A DNA stretch of 49,958 bases from Prevotella sp. (GTDB lineage Bacteria; Bacteroidota; Bacteroidia; Bacteroidales; Bacteroidaceae). The stretch spans positions 1-49,958 of the forward strand of contig JAFTQG010000004.1 of NCBI GenBank assembly GCA_017462915.1. Reading direction: 5' to 3'. Shown here piece after piece: positions 7,652 through 15,887 of this stretch; positions within the stretch are counted from its first letter, which is position 1, and each line of letters begins with the position of its first letter. The notes under the pieces were generated by a model. It made no database searches and was not told the origin of the DNA. It was given only the letters and a program-made list of their open reading frames with translations. A program made the translations under genes and the position numbers.

Positions 7652-8682
7652 AACAAAAAAACAAGAAGATACTCTCGTATATCATCACCACAGCAATCGT
7701 TGCCACGGCAGCAGTATGGATAGGCGACAAGTTTATCCATCTCGGCAATGTAGAGTTTACCGACAACGCGCAGGTACAGCGCCAGATAGTTCCTGTCAAC
7801 AGCCGTGTGCAGGGATACATCAAGGAGATACGTTTCAAGGAGTACGAGAAAGTCAGGAAGGGCGATACGCTCGTCATCATCGACGATGCCGACATGAGGC
7901 TCAATGTTGCGCGTGCCACCGCCGACTATCAGAACGCCCTTGCCGGACGCGGCGTGGCAGACCGTTCCGTGACATCTGCCTCTGCCAACGTGGCTGTCAG
8001 CGAGGCTTCCGTGGCTGAGGCTAAGGTGTTGATGGACAATGCCGCCACAGACCTTGCACGCTACGAGAAGCTGCTGGCAAAAGATGCCGTGACACGCCAG
8101 CAATATGACCGTGCGAAGACCGATTACGAGGCCAAGAAGGCCCGTTACGAGATGCTCGCACGCCAGCGCTCCGCCACATCCACGGCTGTTGATGTCAGCC
8201 GTCAGCGCATCTCCCAGTCGGACGCAGGCATAGAGCTTGCCAAGGCACTTCTGGAGACAGCGAAGCTCAACCTCAGCTATACCGTCATCGTTGCTCCATG
8301 TGACGGCTACGCCTCACGCAAGGAGATACAGGAGGGGCAGCTTGTCCAGCCCGGACAGACCCTGCTCGATGTCATAGACACCGGCGATGTCTGGGTGACA
8401 GCCAACTACAAGGAGACACAGCTCCACCATATCGCTCCGGGAAGCGATGTCGACATAAAGATCGACGCACTGCCCGGCATCGTCTTCCACGGCAAGGTGA
8501 AGGCCATATCCACTGCCACGGGAGCTTCCCTCTCACTGTTGCCCCAGGACAATTCTGCAGGCAACTTCGTGAAGGTGCGCCAGCGCATCCCTGTCAGGAT
8601 AGAGTTCACTGACAGGAACAGGGCAGAGGATGTCGCACGCCTCAGTGCGGGCATGAATGTGGAATGCAGCTTAAGATACTGA
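7648..8682 (+). CDS. HlyD/EmrA-type membrane fusion protein
   Basis: 344 residues. One N-terminal transmembrane helix (about 8-30) anchors it in the inner membrane. A split biotinyl-lipoyl domain follows (near 45-80 and 205-245, with DGYASRKEIQEGQLVQPG), flanking a coiled-coil hairpin (about 85-200), then beta-barrel sequence. This is the EmrA pattern, the periplasmic adaptor linking the MFS pump to TolC. It overlaps the TolC gene by 4 bp and ends 1 bp before the MFS gene. Confidence 0.93.
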   Translation: MKQKNKKILSYIITTAIVATAAVWIGDKFIHLGNVEFTDNAQVQRQIVPVNSRVQGYIKEIRFKEYEKVRKGDTLVIIDDADMRLNVARATADYQNALAGRGVADRSVTSASANVAVSEASVAEAKVLMDNAATDLARYEKLLAKDAVTRQQYDRAKTDYEAKKARYEMLARQRSATSTAVDVSRQRISQSDAGIELAKALLETAKLNLSYTVIVAPCDGYASRKEIQEGQLVQPGQTLLDVIDTGDVWVTANYKETQLHHIAPGSDVDIKIDALPGIVFHGKVKAISTATGASLSLLPQDNSAGNFVKVRQRIPVRIEFTDRNRAEDVARLSAGMNVECSLRY

Positions 8683-8683
8683 T

Positions 8684-10285
8684 ATGGCAGACTGGCATGT
8701 TCCACAGGGACCGTTCGATATCCCGGAGGTCCCAGATTTCGTCCCGCGGCGGCTGAAGCCCTGGCTGTTTATCCTCTTCGTGCTCGTCATCCAGTTCTCG
8801 GGTGGCGTGTACCTCGCCGCCGTGTCCGATATGGTCGGCACTACGGCACTGATGCAGGAGGATATCCTCATGGCAGGCTACGCCTCGCTCGTGGGCATGG
8901 CGATAAACTTCGCCGTGATGTTCCGCATCAAGTTCCGTTTCTCCACACGCACCCAGCTCATCGCGGCAGGCTTTGTGCTGATGGCGGCAAACATCATCTG
9001 CGCCCATACCTCGAGCGTGCCGTTGCTCGTCGCCACATGCTTCGTGGCAGGATGGTTCAGGATGCAGGCCACCCTCGCCTGCAACTCCACCATACAGCTG
9101 TGGCTCACGCCGGTGCGCGACATGGCTGTCTTCTTCTGCTACGTCTATATCGTCGTCGACAGCGTGATACAGCTCAGCGGCATGGCGACAGTCTATACCA
9201 CCTTCCTCGCCCAATGGGAATACATGCACTGGATAATGACCGGACTGCTTGCGCTCATGATACTGGCGGTGACGATACTCGTGAAGCCTCTGCGCGCACC
9301 GATGTTCATCCCCTTGCTCGGCATAGACTGGCTCGGTGCAGCAGTCTGGGCAGGATTCATGCTCAGCTTCACCTTCATCTGCGTTTACGGCCGCTACTTC
9401 GACTGGTGGGAGGCAGCAGAGATAAGGGGCGCGACACTTATCGCCATCGCCTGCCTCGCCCTTAACCTGTGGCGCGCGACATTCCTCCGCCATCCATACA
9501 TCTCGTTCAGGGCAATGACAAACCGCAACGTCATACGCGCCACAGCTGTCTATCTCGTCTTCTTCACCCTGCTGGCAACCGAGCATGTCTTCGAGCACAG
9601 CTATGCCGCGGTCATACTGGGATACGACGAGACCAACCTCATAGACCTCAACTGGTATGCCCTCACAGGCATCATCGCCGGATGCGCCTTCACCTACTTC
9701 ACGTTCGCCCTCCGCAAGTGGCGCTACAAGACCATGACGGCGACAGCCTTCGCCCTTGCCGCCTGTTACCTCGCCTGGTTCTATTTCTTCATAGACTACG
9801 GCGTGGAGAAGGAAGCGCTCTTCCTGCCGCTCTTCCTCCGCGGCATGGCGTCGGTGACGCTCTCCATCGTCTTCCTTACCTCCATCGTGCAGAGCAGACT
9901 GCCGTTCCAGGTGTTCCCGCAGGCACTGACTATCAACGGATTCACAGGAGCCGTCATGGGCGCGACCCTCGGACCGGCAATCATCGGCGAACTGCTGACA
10001 CGCACCATGGCAAGAAACGCCTCCCTACTCGGCGCAAACGTCACGGCTCTGAATCCCGACATGACATTCACATCCATCGGACAATATTACGGCATGGTAC
10101 AGACACAGGCTCTCGTGGTCTCCATGAAGGAAATCTACGGATGGCTGCTCATGGTATCGCTGGCAGCGCTACTGACGATACTCATAAGCTACGGCAATGT
10201 GCGCCCCTTCGCCGTATTCCCCAAATGGAGCACCGTCAGGCGGAGCATAAGACACGCCGTGAGGACGACAAGTCAGGAAAGTTAA
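8684..10285 (+). CDS. MFS transporter, EmrB-like (DHA2-type) drug:proton antiporter
   Basis: 533 residues with about 14 hydrophobic helices, the size and layout of EmrB-type MFS antiporters. As the third gene of the TolC-HlyD-MFS operon it should be the inner-membrane pump of a tripartite exporter. It is more divergent from classic EmrB than its partners: I do not see a clean motif A, so the substrate could be something other than a drug. It is convergent with the histidine kinase gene, with a 56-bp gap. Confidence 0.85.
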   Translation: MADWHVPQGPFDIPEVPDFVPRRLKPWLFILFVLVIQFSGGVYLAAVSDMVGTTALMQEDILMAGYASLVGMAINFAVMFRIKFRFSTRTQLIAAGFVLMAANIICAHTSSVPLLVATCFVAGWFRMQATLACNSTIQLWLTPVRDMAVFFCYVYIVVDSVIQLSGMATVYTTFLAQWEYMHWIMTGLLALMILAVTILVKPLRAPMFIPLLGIDWLGAAVWAGFMLSFTFICVYGRYFDWWEAAEIRGATLIAIACLALNLWRATFLRHPYISFRAMTNRNVIRATAVYLVFFTLLATEHVFEHSYAAVILGYDETNLIDLNWYALTGIIAGCAFTYFTFALRKWRYKTMTATAFALAACYLAWFYFFIDYGVEKEALFLPLFLRGMASVTLSIVFLTSIVQSRLPFQVFPQALTINGFTGAVMGATLGPAIIGELLTRTMARNASLLGANVTALNPDMTFTSIGQYYGMVQTQALVVSMKEIYGWLLMVSLAALLTILISYGNVRPFAVFPKWSTVRRSIRHAVRTTSQES

Positions 10286-10341
10286 AAGCATACACTCAAC
10301 CTTTACATATACATAAAAGAGCCCGCACTCTCGTCCTTCTG

Positions 10342-11157
10342 TCAAGTTAGAAAGCGGAGGTCTATCACCAGCCTGACACGGTATGTTCCCTCCTGTGTGA
10401 GCCCACAATCAAGGCTGTGGCGGTCGGAATAGAGCAGGGAGAGTCGGCGGCGACAGTTAGCGAGCCCCATCTGTCTGGATGCAGCAGTCGTGCGTCCAGG
10501 CACGGAGTTCGTCACCTCGAAGCCGAGCTCCCCTCCATGCTGCCAGAGACTGATATGGACAAAACAGGGAGTATTGGAGGAAATGCCGTATTTGAAGGCA
10601 TTCTCCACAAAGGTGATGAGCAACATCGGATGAACAAGAACCGCATCATCCTCTACCTCGCTATGGAAACGGACATCGGCAAACTCGTTGAGACGCAGTT
10701 CCTGTAAGCCGATATAATGTCCAATATACTCCACTTCTTCGGCAAGAGAGATAAACTCAAGTCCGGCATTGTTGTACATATATTTCGTGAGAGTGATGAA
10801 TCGCTCGAGGGCTTTTTCCGTCTTGTCGGAATGAGTAATGAGCAGGCCATATATCGTGTTGAGGGTATTAAACAGAAAGTGAGGGTTTATCTGTGCCTTG
10901 TACAGAGCCAGCTCAGCCTTGTTACGCTCGTACTCCAGTTCCTCGCGTGCAAGCCGTTGACGGTATGCCTCGGTGAGCATACCAACGGCCACGCAAAATA
11001 TCACCACCACGATATAGTGCAACCATACCGCCTGCTGGTTCATCCTGATGCCCCATATCGGGACATTGACTGTCTCCAGCTGCTGTTGCCAGATATGATA
11101 AAACGGGGAAGTGATGTCGTAGAGCGAGAAAACGAATGTCACCGTCAGAGAGATCAC
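10342..11157 (-). CDS. LytS/YpdA-type sensor histidine kinase, apparently N-terminally truncated
   Basis: 271 residues. The kinase part is complete: phospho-acceptor histidine in INPHFLFNTLNTIYGL, N-box ENAFKYG, and a glycine box around MGLANCRRRLSLLY. The N-terminus keeps only about two hydrophobic segments; relatives usually have around 350 residues and four helices. The only start found is GTG at 11157, but the frame stays open upstream for 17 more codons with basic residues typical of a cytoplasmic loop between helices (FHRGRRRVH) and no ATG before a TAA at 11209-11211. This suggests loss of the first helices. No LytTR response regulator is nearby. It may be a decaying gene. Confidence 0.8.
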   Translation of the reverse strand: MISLTVTFVFSLYDITSPFYHIWQQQLETVNVPIWGIRMNQQAVWLHYIVVVIFCVAVGMLTEAYRQRLAREELEYERNKAELALYKAQINPHFLFNTLNTIYGLLITHSDKTEKALERFITLTKYMYNNAGLEFISLAEEVEYIGHYIGLQELRLNEFADVRFHSEVEDDAVLVHPMLLITFVENAFKYGISSNTPCFVHISLWQHGGELGFEVTNSVPGRTTAASRQMGLANCRRRLSLLYSDRHSLDCGLTQEGTYRVRLVIDLRFLT

Positions 11158-11216
11158 TATGGCCGCAACTGCATGGACACGTCGCCTGCCGCGATGGAAC
11201 TCATTTAGTTATAGAT

Positions 11217-11245
11217 TGTATCGGTTAATTTTGTTTACTTACTTA
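11217..11245 (+). promoter_or_regulatory. Promoter-like element, copy A
   Basis: Contains TAATTTTG at 11226-11233 followed by TTTACTTACTTAAG. The same sequence occurs near 15092, 37362 (minus) and 37606. Here it lies about 100 bp upstream of the PepSY-like gene and could start its transcript. Confidence 0.45.
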
Positions 11246-11336
11246 AGATTAAAACAAGCGCAAAAGCGTTATGAATATGGTTAGAAGGTTTTACGAAAAA
11301 ACAATATAATTTCCTGACAAAACAACAAAAACGACT

Positions 11337-11777
11337 ATGAAGAAACTGATTTTTATGTTCATGTGGCTGTTCGGCCTGTATGCTACAATAGCCTGTGCCG
11401 ACAACGAGAAACCTGTCTCTGTCTCACAACTGCCGAAAAAGGCTCAGCTGTTCCTGCAACGGCACTTCCCCGACAGGACTGTCGCGCTCGCCAAGATGGA
11501 GACCGAACTGATGTCCAAGAGCTATGAGGTATATTTCGCCAACGGCGAGCATATAGACTTTGACGGCAAGGGCAACTGGACGGAGGTGGACTGCAAGATG
11601 TCTGCCGTGCCTGCCGACATCGTCCCTGCACCTATCGCAACGTATGTCAAGGCAAACTATCCTGACACCCATATCCTGAAGATAGAGAAGGACAGAAAGG
11701 AGTATGAGGTGACACTGTCAAACCGCATGGAGCTGTCCTTCGACTCGAAATTCAACATCATGGACATAGACCTGTAA
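11337..11777 (+). CDS. Secreted PepSY-like domain protein
   Basis: 146 residues. Signal peptide about 1-21 (ending near TIACA). The rest looks like two PepSY-like repeats of about 60 residues, each with an alternating pattern of the type YEVYFANGEHIDFDGKGNW and YEVTLSNRMELSFDSKFN. This family is abundant and periplasmic in Bacteroidales; binding or inhibitory roles have been proposed from the fold, but the function is not known. It is a single gene followed by a long perfect hairpin. Confidence 0.85.
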   Translation: MKKLIFMFMWLFGLYATIACADNEKPVSVSQLPKKAQLFLQRHFPDRTVALAKMETELMSKSYEVYFANGEHIDFDGKGNWTEVDCKMSAVPADIVPAPIATYVKANYPDTHILKIEKDRKEYEVTLSNRMELSFDSKFNIMDIDL

Positions 11778-11863
11778 ACACAGCCTCAGACATGGCACAC
11801 AGCGACACCCTACCCGACCTGTCCGACGACCACAATACAGCCTTCCGACCGTGGAGGAAATAA

Positions 11864-11916
11864 GGAAAAGTCTCTTGCAAGATGGCGTATGCCGTATCCT
11901 TGCAAGAGACTTTTCC
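11864..11916. terminator. Long perfect hairpin after the PepSY-like gene
   Basis: GGAAAAGTCTCTTGCAAG (11864-11881) is exactly complementary to 11899-11916: an 18-bp stem with a 17-nt loop that itself contains GGCGTATGCC. There is no clear U-tract on the plus strand, so it may be a processing or stability hairpin rather than a plain terminator. Confidence 0.6.
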
Positions 11917-12010
11917 GTTACAGAGAATCCCATACATCGCCCCTTCGGCGACCTTCCAAGAAAACAACTGTGACGACCGCCGCAATGCCCGTAAATACAG
12001 GCACTGCCGA

Positions 12011-12087
12011 GGGTGACATTTTATGCCGCAGAAGGTCGCCTTTAACACAGTCAGAGGTGACCTCTCACAACATGAAAGGTCACCTCT
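12011..12087. repeat. Paired GGTGACC hairpins, locus 1
   Basis: Second hairpin: AGAGGTGACC (12053-12062) pairs with GGTCACCTCT (12078-12087), a 10-bp stem. The first (about 12011-12042) is a decayed version with GGTGACATTTT and GAAGGTCGCC. It lies about 50 bp beyond the end of the TonB-C-like gene. The other members are near 19583 and 28918. Confidence 0.65.
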
Positions 12088-12139
12088 GATTTTTCGTCCA
12101 ATGATGTCTGTATAATGAATCGATGTGATTTTGCCGCAT

Positions 12140-13408
12140 CTACTGTGTCTTCTGACTTTTCCTGAACGTAGCAGGGAGGAAGTATCTGGAGCTCTTGTAC
12201 TGTCCTTTCCCGAAATGGTTCATGGCTGGAGTCCACCGCGGCATGGAGCGGAGGATGCCCAGCACCTGCGTATCCCACTCTGGTATGCCACAGCTACTCA
12301 GGGTCTTCACTTCGGTCAGCTCACCGTATTCATTGATGTTGATGAGATACGTGCCTCTTATGCTCTCCTTCTCGCCAAGGAAACAGGGGTCGTAGACAAG
12401 TCGACTCTGTATGTAGTCGAGCAACGCCTGTGGGCTGCCGTTAAGGAATCTCGGCTGCTCTTCCCAGTGTACACAGCATTTCTGAAACTTCACCTCTTCC
12501 AGACTGTCTGCCAGAATCCTGTCTCTGTAGTGTTGCGGCAGGAAGGGGACATAGACGGTATACAGGCACGGGACGCGCCTGCCGTCACTGTCTCTGCACG
12601 GCAGGGCGTGAGGAAGCTCTTTGACAAGACGGACAACCTCATCGTCAAATTCCTTACAGGTGGAGGTAAGGATGTCAACGCTACCGGGAAGTCCTAAGGT
12701 ATCTATCGCCAGCATGACGACAGAGCAACCGGCCTTGTTCTCTTTCAGCAGATGCTCTGGATACCTCATCTGCGACTGGAAATACTTGTCCAGATTCGTT
12801 CTCCAGTTTACCCACCGCGGAAGTTCCATGCCTTTCGCACTGCGGACAGGTTCTCCAGTCAACAGTGTAACACCTTTGCGCCAGACATCTTCCCTGCGCC
12901 AGATGCGGTCGAGACGCTTCTCATTAGCCAGTCGGCCGGAGAGACTGTTGTCCGTGGTGAAGTGCATCACACTATCACCAGGCGAATAGCCTCCTGACAG
13001 GCATCGTACGGACAAGGTACTGTCTGTCAATGACATAATGACATAGCTCTGCCCTGGTCTGAATATCTTTACGGTATCGCCACACAGGGTGTATGGAGAA
13101 GAGATGGTGACCTTGCCTTCACCGGCAGCAGTGAGATAGGCGTGCACATAGTTCTGCCCGTCTGGTTCATCAAGGATATCTGCTTTCTTCCGTGCCCCGT
13201 CATGTGATGGCGTGGAGATGCTCAGCGCATGGCGGAACTCTACGCACAGTTCGTCTTCGGGAAGCTGTGTCTTCCATATCCTGTCCTCCAGCATTGAGGG
13301 GACGCTCCTGCCGCTTTCCTGTGCAGATGCCTCACCGGCATTCATTACCAGGCATATCAATAGAGAATAAAATCCGAATTTTATCATTCTATTTCCGAAT
13401 TTTATCAT
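12140..13408 (-). CDS. Secreted protein with two TonB C-terminal-like domains
   Basis: 422 residues. After a signal peptide (cleavage near AGEASAQ) there is a domain of about 170 residues that I do not recognise. Two TonB-C-like domains follow: about 215-305 (MRYPEHLLKENKAGCSVVM, DTLGLPGSVDIL) and about 325-415 (GTYLININEYGELTEVKTL, WDTQVLGILRSMPRWTPAM). There is no proline-rich linker or ExbB/D-interacting membrane anchor, so energy transduction as in TonB is doubtful; an envelope protein-protein contact role is more likely. A 21-bp tandem duplication covers the start (MIKFGNRMIKFG), so ATG at 13387 is an alternative start. Confidence 0.75.
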   Translation of the reverse strand: MIKFGNRMIKFGFYSLLICLVMNAGEASAQESGRSVPSMLEDRIWKTQLPEDELCVEFRHALSISTPSHDGARKKADILDEPDGQNYVHAYLTAAGEGKVTISSPYTLCGDTVKIFRPGQSYVIMSLTDSTLSVRCLSGGYSPGDSVMHFTTDNSLSGRLANEKRLDRIWRREDVWRKGVTLLTGEPVRSAKGMELPRWVNWRTNLDKYFQSQMRYPEHLLKENKAGCSVVMLAIDTLGLPGSVDILTSTCKEFDDEVVRLVKELPHALPCRDSDGRRVPCLYTVYVPFLPQHYRDRILADSLEEVKFQKCCVHWEEQPRFLNGSPQALLDYIQSRLVYDPCFLGEKESIRGTYLININEYGELTEVKTLSSCGIPEWDTQVLGILRSMPRWTPAMNHFGKGQYKSSRYFLPATFRKSQKTQ

Positions 13409-13497
13409 TGTATATCCGTTTTTATCTTGTTAATAAAACCACACTGATGCCGACGAAATCATGACATCACAGGTTAAGAAATATGCCTATATATACA

Positions 13498-13534
13498 CGA
13501 AGTGCCGCTGACTTTTCCTGTCAACGACACTTCG
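13498..13534 (-). terminator. Terminator-like hairpin after the PCMD operon
   Basis: CGAAGTG (13498-13504) pairs with CACTTCG (13528-13534), extended inward by CG and TGAC/GTCA pairing. It lies about 100 bp past the stop of the calycin-like gene, before the TonB-C-like gene. No strong U-tract is seen. Confidence 0.5.
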
Positions 13535-13632
13535 CTTTACATGTATTTCTGAAGAGCAGCACGGTATCCGCTACAGCCTCGTCCCAGTCAGGGTATGCCG
13601 GATATCCGTCTGTCCCGTTATTTACTTTGGCT

Positions 13633-15006
13633 TTACTTGATTACCTTGACAGTCTTGCCGTCAGCCTTGCGGATGATGTATATATTTCCAGACTGCATAT
13701 TATCAGCCTTCATACCGTCTATGGTGTATACGCCTGTAACGTGTGACGCACTGGCATTAACATGGTCTATACCGGTACCCTTGCTGCCGAAGACAACCTT
13801 GATGATCATTCCGTTGAACGGGATATCTATCTCGGCATACAGCTTGTCGCCTGTCATCTCGGCATTGAGCGTCACAGGTATCTCATTAAGCTGTGGACCA
13901 AGCCATCCGGTGATACCTTCAAGGTCACCCTCCTTTATAGTGATTGTCTGTGTAGTGGACAGTTTTACAACACCGTCAGCCTCTGTACCTTCCACATCCT
14001 CAATGGTTATCGTGCCTATAGGCATTGCATTGGCATCTGTACCAAGGATAAAGTTAGGAAGGCTCAAGGTGTACTTGCCGTTGCCCTTGTCGGTAACAAA
14101 GATAGAAGCCTGCTGAGGTTCCATAGGAGTTGTGTTAAGCGTTACCTGAAGGTTGTCTTTGAACTCCTTTGCCTCAGGAGCATCTGCCTCACACTCTATG
14201 GCAACCATATCGACATATAGCGTGCTGCCTACTGCTCCAACGAAAGAAGCTCCCTCAACACTGGATGTGAACACTACAGTAAGGCTATATCCGCCTGCGC
14301 TGAGAATATCTGCATCGATAGTCTTGTCACCATAGTTATACTCTACCTCAAATGGAGTCCAAGCGTCAATATCTGTGATTTCACCAGCATCGGCAATAGC
14401 CACAATATTAGGGTTGGTAAGCACATCCTTACCGTTCAGCAACACAGGATTGCCATCGCTGTCGACATTGCGGTACAATACAGAATAGATTCTGCCCTGG
14501 TCGGTCTTGCCGGAGACCTCTTTGTTATCCTTGTCTGTGACTGTTGCTCCGGCCTTGTACTTGTAATAACCAGTGAATCTGAGAGGCTTCTTGTCGAACG
14601 GCAAGCCGAACTTCGTGGCTTTCATTGCATCTGACATAGCTGCACTGGAATCAAAAGTCCCGACAAATAGATTTCCTGCCGCCAATGGCATTTTCACCAG
14701 ATTTCCCAGGAAACCTGTACTCTTTGTCTCAAGTTTGATACATGCTCCATCCAGTCCCTCTGCAACAGGTGATGTAGGGTATGTATCTGCAGCCGCGTTG
14801 CCAGCTGTCATCGCGAAGCCCGAATTGCCAGAAGCCCATATCTCTGTCTCTGCATTGTCGGCATCCAGTTCATACCAGACATAGTATTTGCTTCTTGAAT
14901 CAAGCTTATAGTGCTCGAAATCGTATCTCACGATATTCCCGTCATCTGCTGCCATGACATTTGCGGTGCAAAAGGCAGCCGTCAGTAAAGTAAAAAGTTT
15001 CTTCAT
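13633..15006 (-). CDS. Secreted PCMD plus calycin-like domain protein with C-terminal sorting-like tail
   Basis: 457 residues. Signal peptide about 1-19 (NVMAA). Residues about 25-275 form a PCMD (putative carbohydrate metabolism) beta-sandwich, sharing FGLPFDKKPLRFTGYYKY with the upstream lipoprotein. Residues about 285-405 are a calycin-like barrel of the Bacteroidales family (KYTLSLPNFILG). The last 45 residues (GVYTIDGMKADNMQSGNIYI, ending KTVKVIK) resemble the short beta-rich C-terminal tails of secreted Prevotella proteins and may act in sorting. It is third in an operon; an AAAGGAAAA stretch just before the ATG serves as ribosome binding site. The ligand is unknown. Confidence 0.85.
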   Translation of the reverse strand: MKKLFTLLTAAFCTANVMAADDGNIVRYDFEHYKLDSRSKYYVWYELDADNAETEIWASGNSGFAMTAGNAAADTYPTSPVAEGLDGACIKLETKSTGFLGNLVKMPLAAGNLFVGTFDSSAAMSDAMKATKFGLPFDKKPLRFTGYYKYKAGATVTDKDNKEVSGKTDQGRIYSVLYRNVDSDGNPVLLNGKDVLTNPNIVAIADAGEITDIDAWTPFEVEYNYGDKTIDADILSAGGYSLTVVFTSSVEGASFVGAVGSTLYVDMVAIECEADAPEAKEFKDNLQVTLNTTPMEPQQASIFVTDKGNGKYTLSLPNFILGTDANAMPIGTITIEDVEGTEADGVVKLSTTQTITIKEGDLEGITGWLGPQLNEIPVTLNAEMTGDKLYAEIDIPFNGMIIKVVFGSKGTGIDHVNASASHVTGVYTIDGMKADNMQSGNIYIIRKADGKTVKVIK

Positions 15007-15091
15007 GATTTTCCTTTCTTTAAAAATAAATTATGTATTTGTAATTATAATGTCTGCATAAGCAAGCACACAAGACCGATGTATCGTATAG

Positions 15092-15125
15092 GCTACATAT
15101 AATATCGTTTGATTTTGTTTACTCA
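15092..15125 (+). promoter_or_regulatory. Promoter-like element, copy B
   Basis: TATCGTTTGATTTTGTTTAC matches the element at 11217, 37362 and 37606. The -7 box is altered to TGATTTTG. Its orientation points into the 3' end of the beta-barrel gene, so it would give antisense RNA if active. Confidence 0.35.
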
Positions 15126-15878
15126 TCACTTCAGCTTGTACATCACTCCCACTGTAGCGAATATCGGGTAGAGTGTCTGCTCTATGGTGGTGAATGAGCT
15201 CTTGTGTATGCCGTTGAGACCCCATTGCAGGTCGGCGTATGCTCCCCAGCGGCGGCTGAACTGCCAGTCGACACCGACATCAATGCCCACCTGTATGCGT
15301 CTCATGTTCTCGCTGAAGTCATACGTTCCCCATGTGTCCTCCGTATTGCCCATCTCGACCTTCTCGCCTATCGGCACAACACGGCGCAGGTAGCCGTCAT
15401 AGACATGGCCCTTGAATACTCTGGTCGATACATACGAGATATACGGACCGCATTTGAGCATGACCTTGTCATGCACCTTGAAGGTCGCCATGACGGGAAG
15501 CGTGAGCATCCATTCCTCACACTCTGTGACAAGATTGCCGGTGTAGTATCCTTCCACCTCGTCACCGCCCTTTGTCATCACCATGTGGTAGTTCTTTACA
15601 GTGGCATCGACCTCCATGCCCTTGTTCTCAAGGTGCAGGCCTGTAAGCACGCCCCATTTGCCTTTCATCGGCTTATGGACATCCAGCCCAAGCGAGAAGT
15701 TAGGCATCATCTTGTAGTCGTTCATGCTGCGTATCGTCGCCGGCATACCTATCGGAGCCGTGCCGCCGATATTGTATCCGAGGCGTGCCACATATTCCCA
15801 GCCTTCCAGTATATTCCCGGCATTGGCCGTGACGGAAAGCATCGCCGCCAGCAGTGCCGTTATCGTTTTGCGTATCAT
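15126..15878 (-). CDS. Outer-membrane beta-barrel protein (PorT-like family)
   Basis: 250 residues. Signal peptide about 1-20 (LSVTANA). The mature part alternates hydrophobic and polar residues in amphipathic strands (NFSLGLDVHKPMKGKWGVL, IQVGIDVGVDWQFSRRWGAY) and ends with a short aromatic/hydrophobic strand (TVGVMYKLK), as in outer-membrane barrels of the OMP_b-brl family. It starts 9 bp after the PCMD lipoprotein gene stop and lies 5' of the PCMD-calycin gene, so the three are probably one unit at the cell surface. Confidence 0.85.
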   Translation of the reverse strand: MIRKTITALLAAMLSVTANAGNILEGWEYVARLGYNIGGTAPIGMPATIRSMNDYKMMPNFSLGLDVHKPMKGKWGVLTGLHLENKGMEVDATVKNYHMVMTKGGDEVEGYYTGNLVTECEEWMLTLPVMATFKVHDKVMLKCGPYISYVSTRVFKGHVYDGYLRRVVPIGEKVEMGNTEDTWGTYDFSENMRRIQVGIDVGVDWQFSRRWGAYADLQWGLNGIHKSSFTTIEQTLYPIFATVGVMYKLK

Positions 15879-15887
15879 CGGAATGTC

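Noticed and set aside
8642-9598. 318-codon minus-strand ORF opposite the MFS gene
   Set aside because: Shadow of a GC-rich coding frame; composition (His, Cys, Asp rich) and overlap with a clear MFS gene argue against it.
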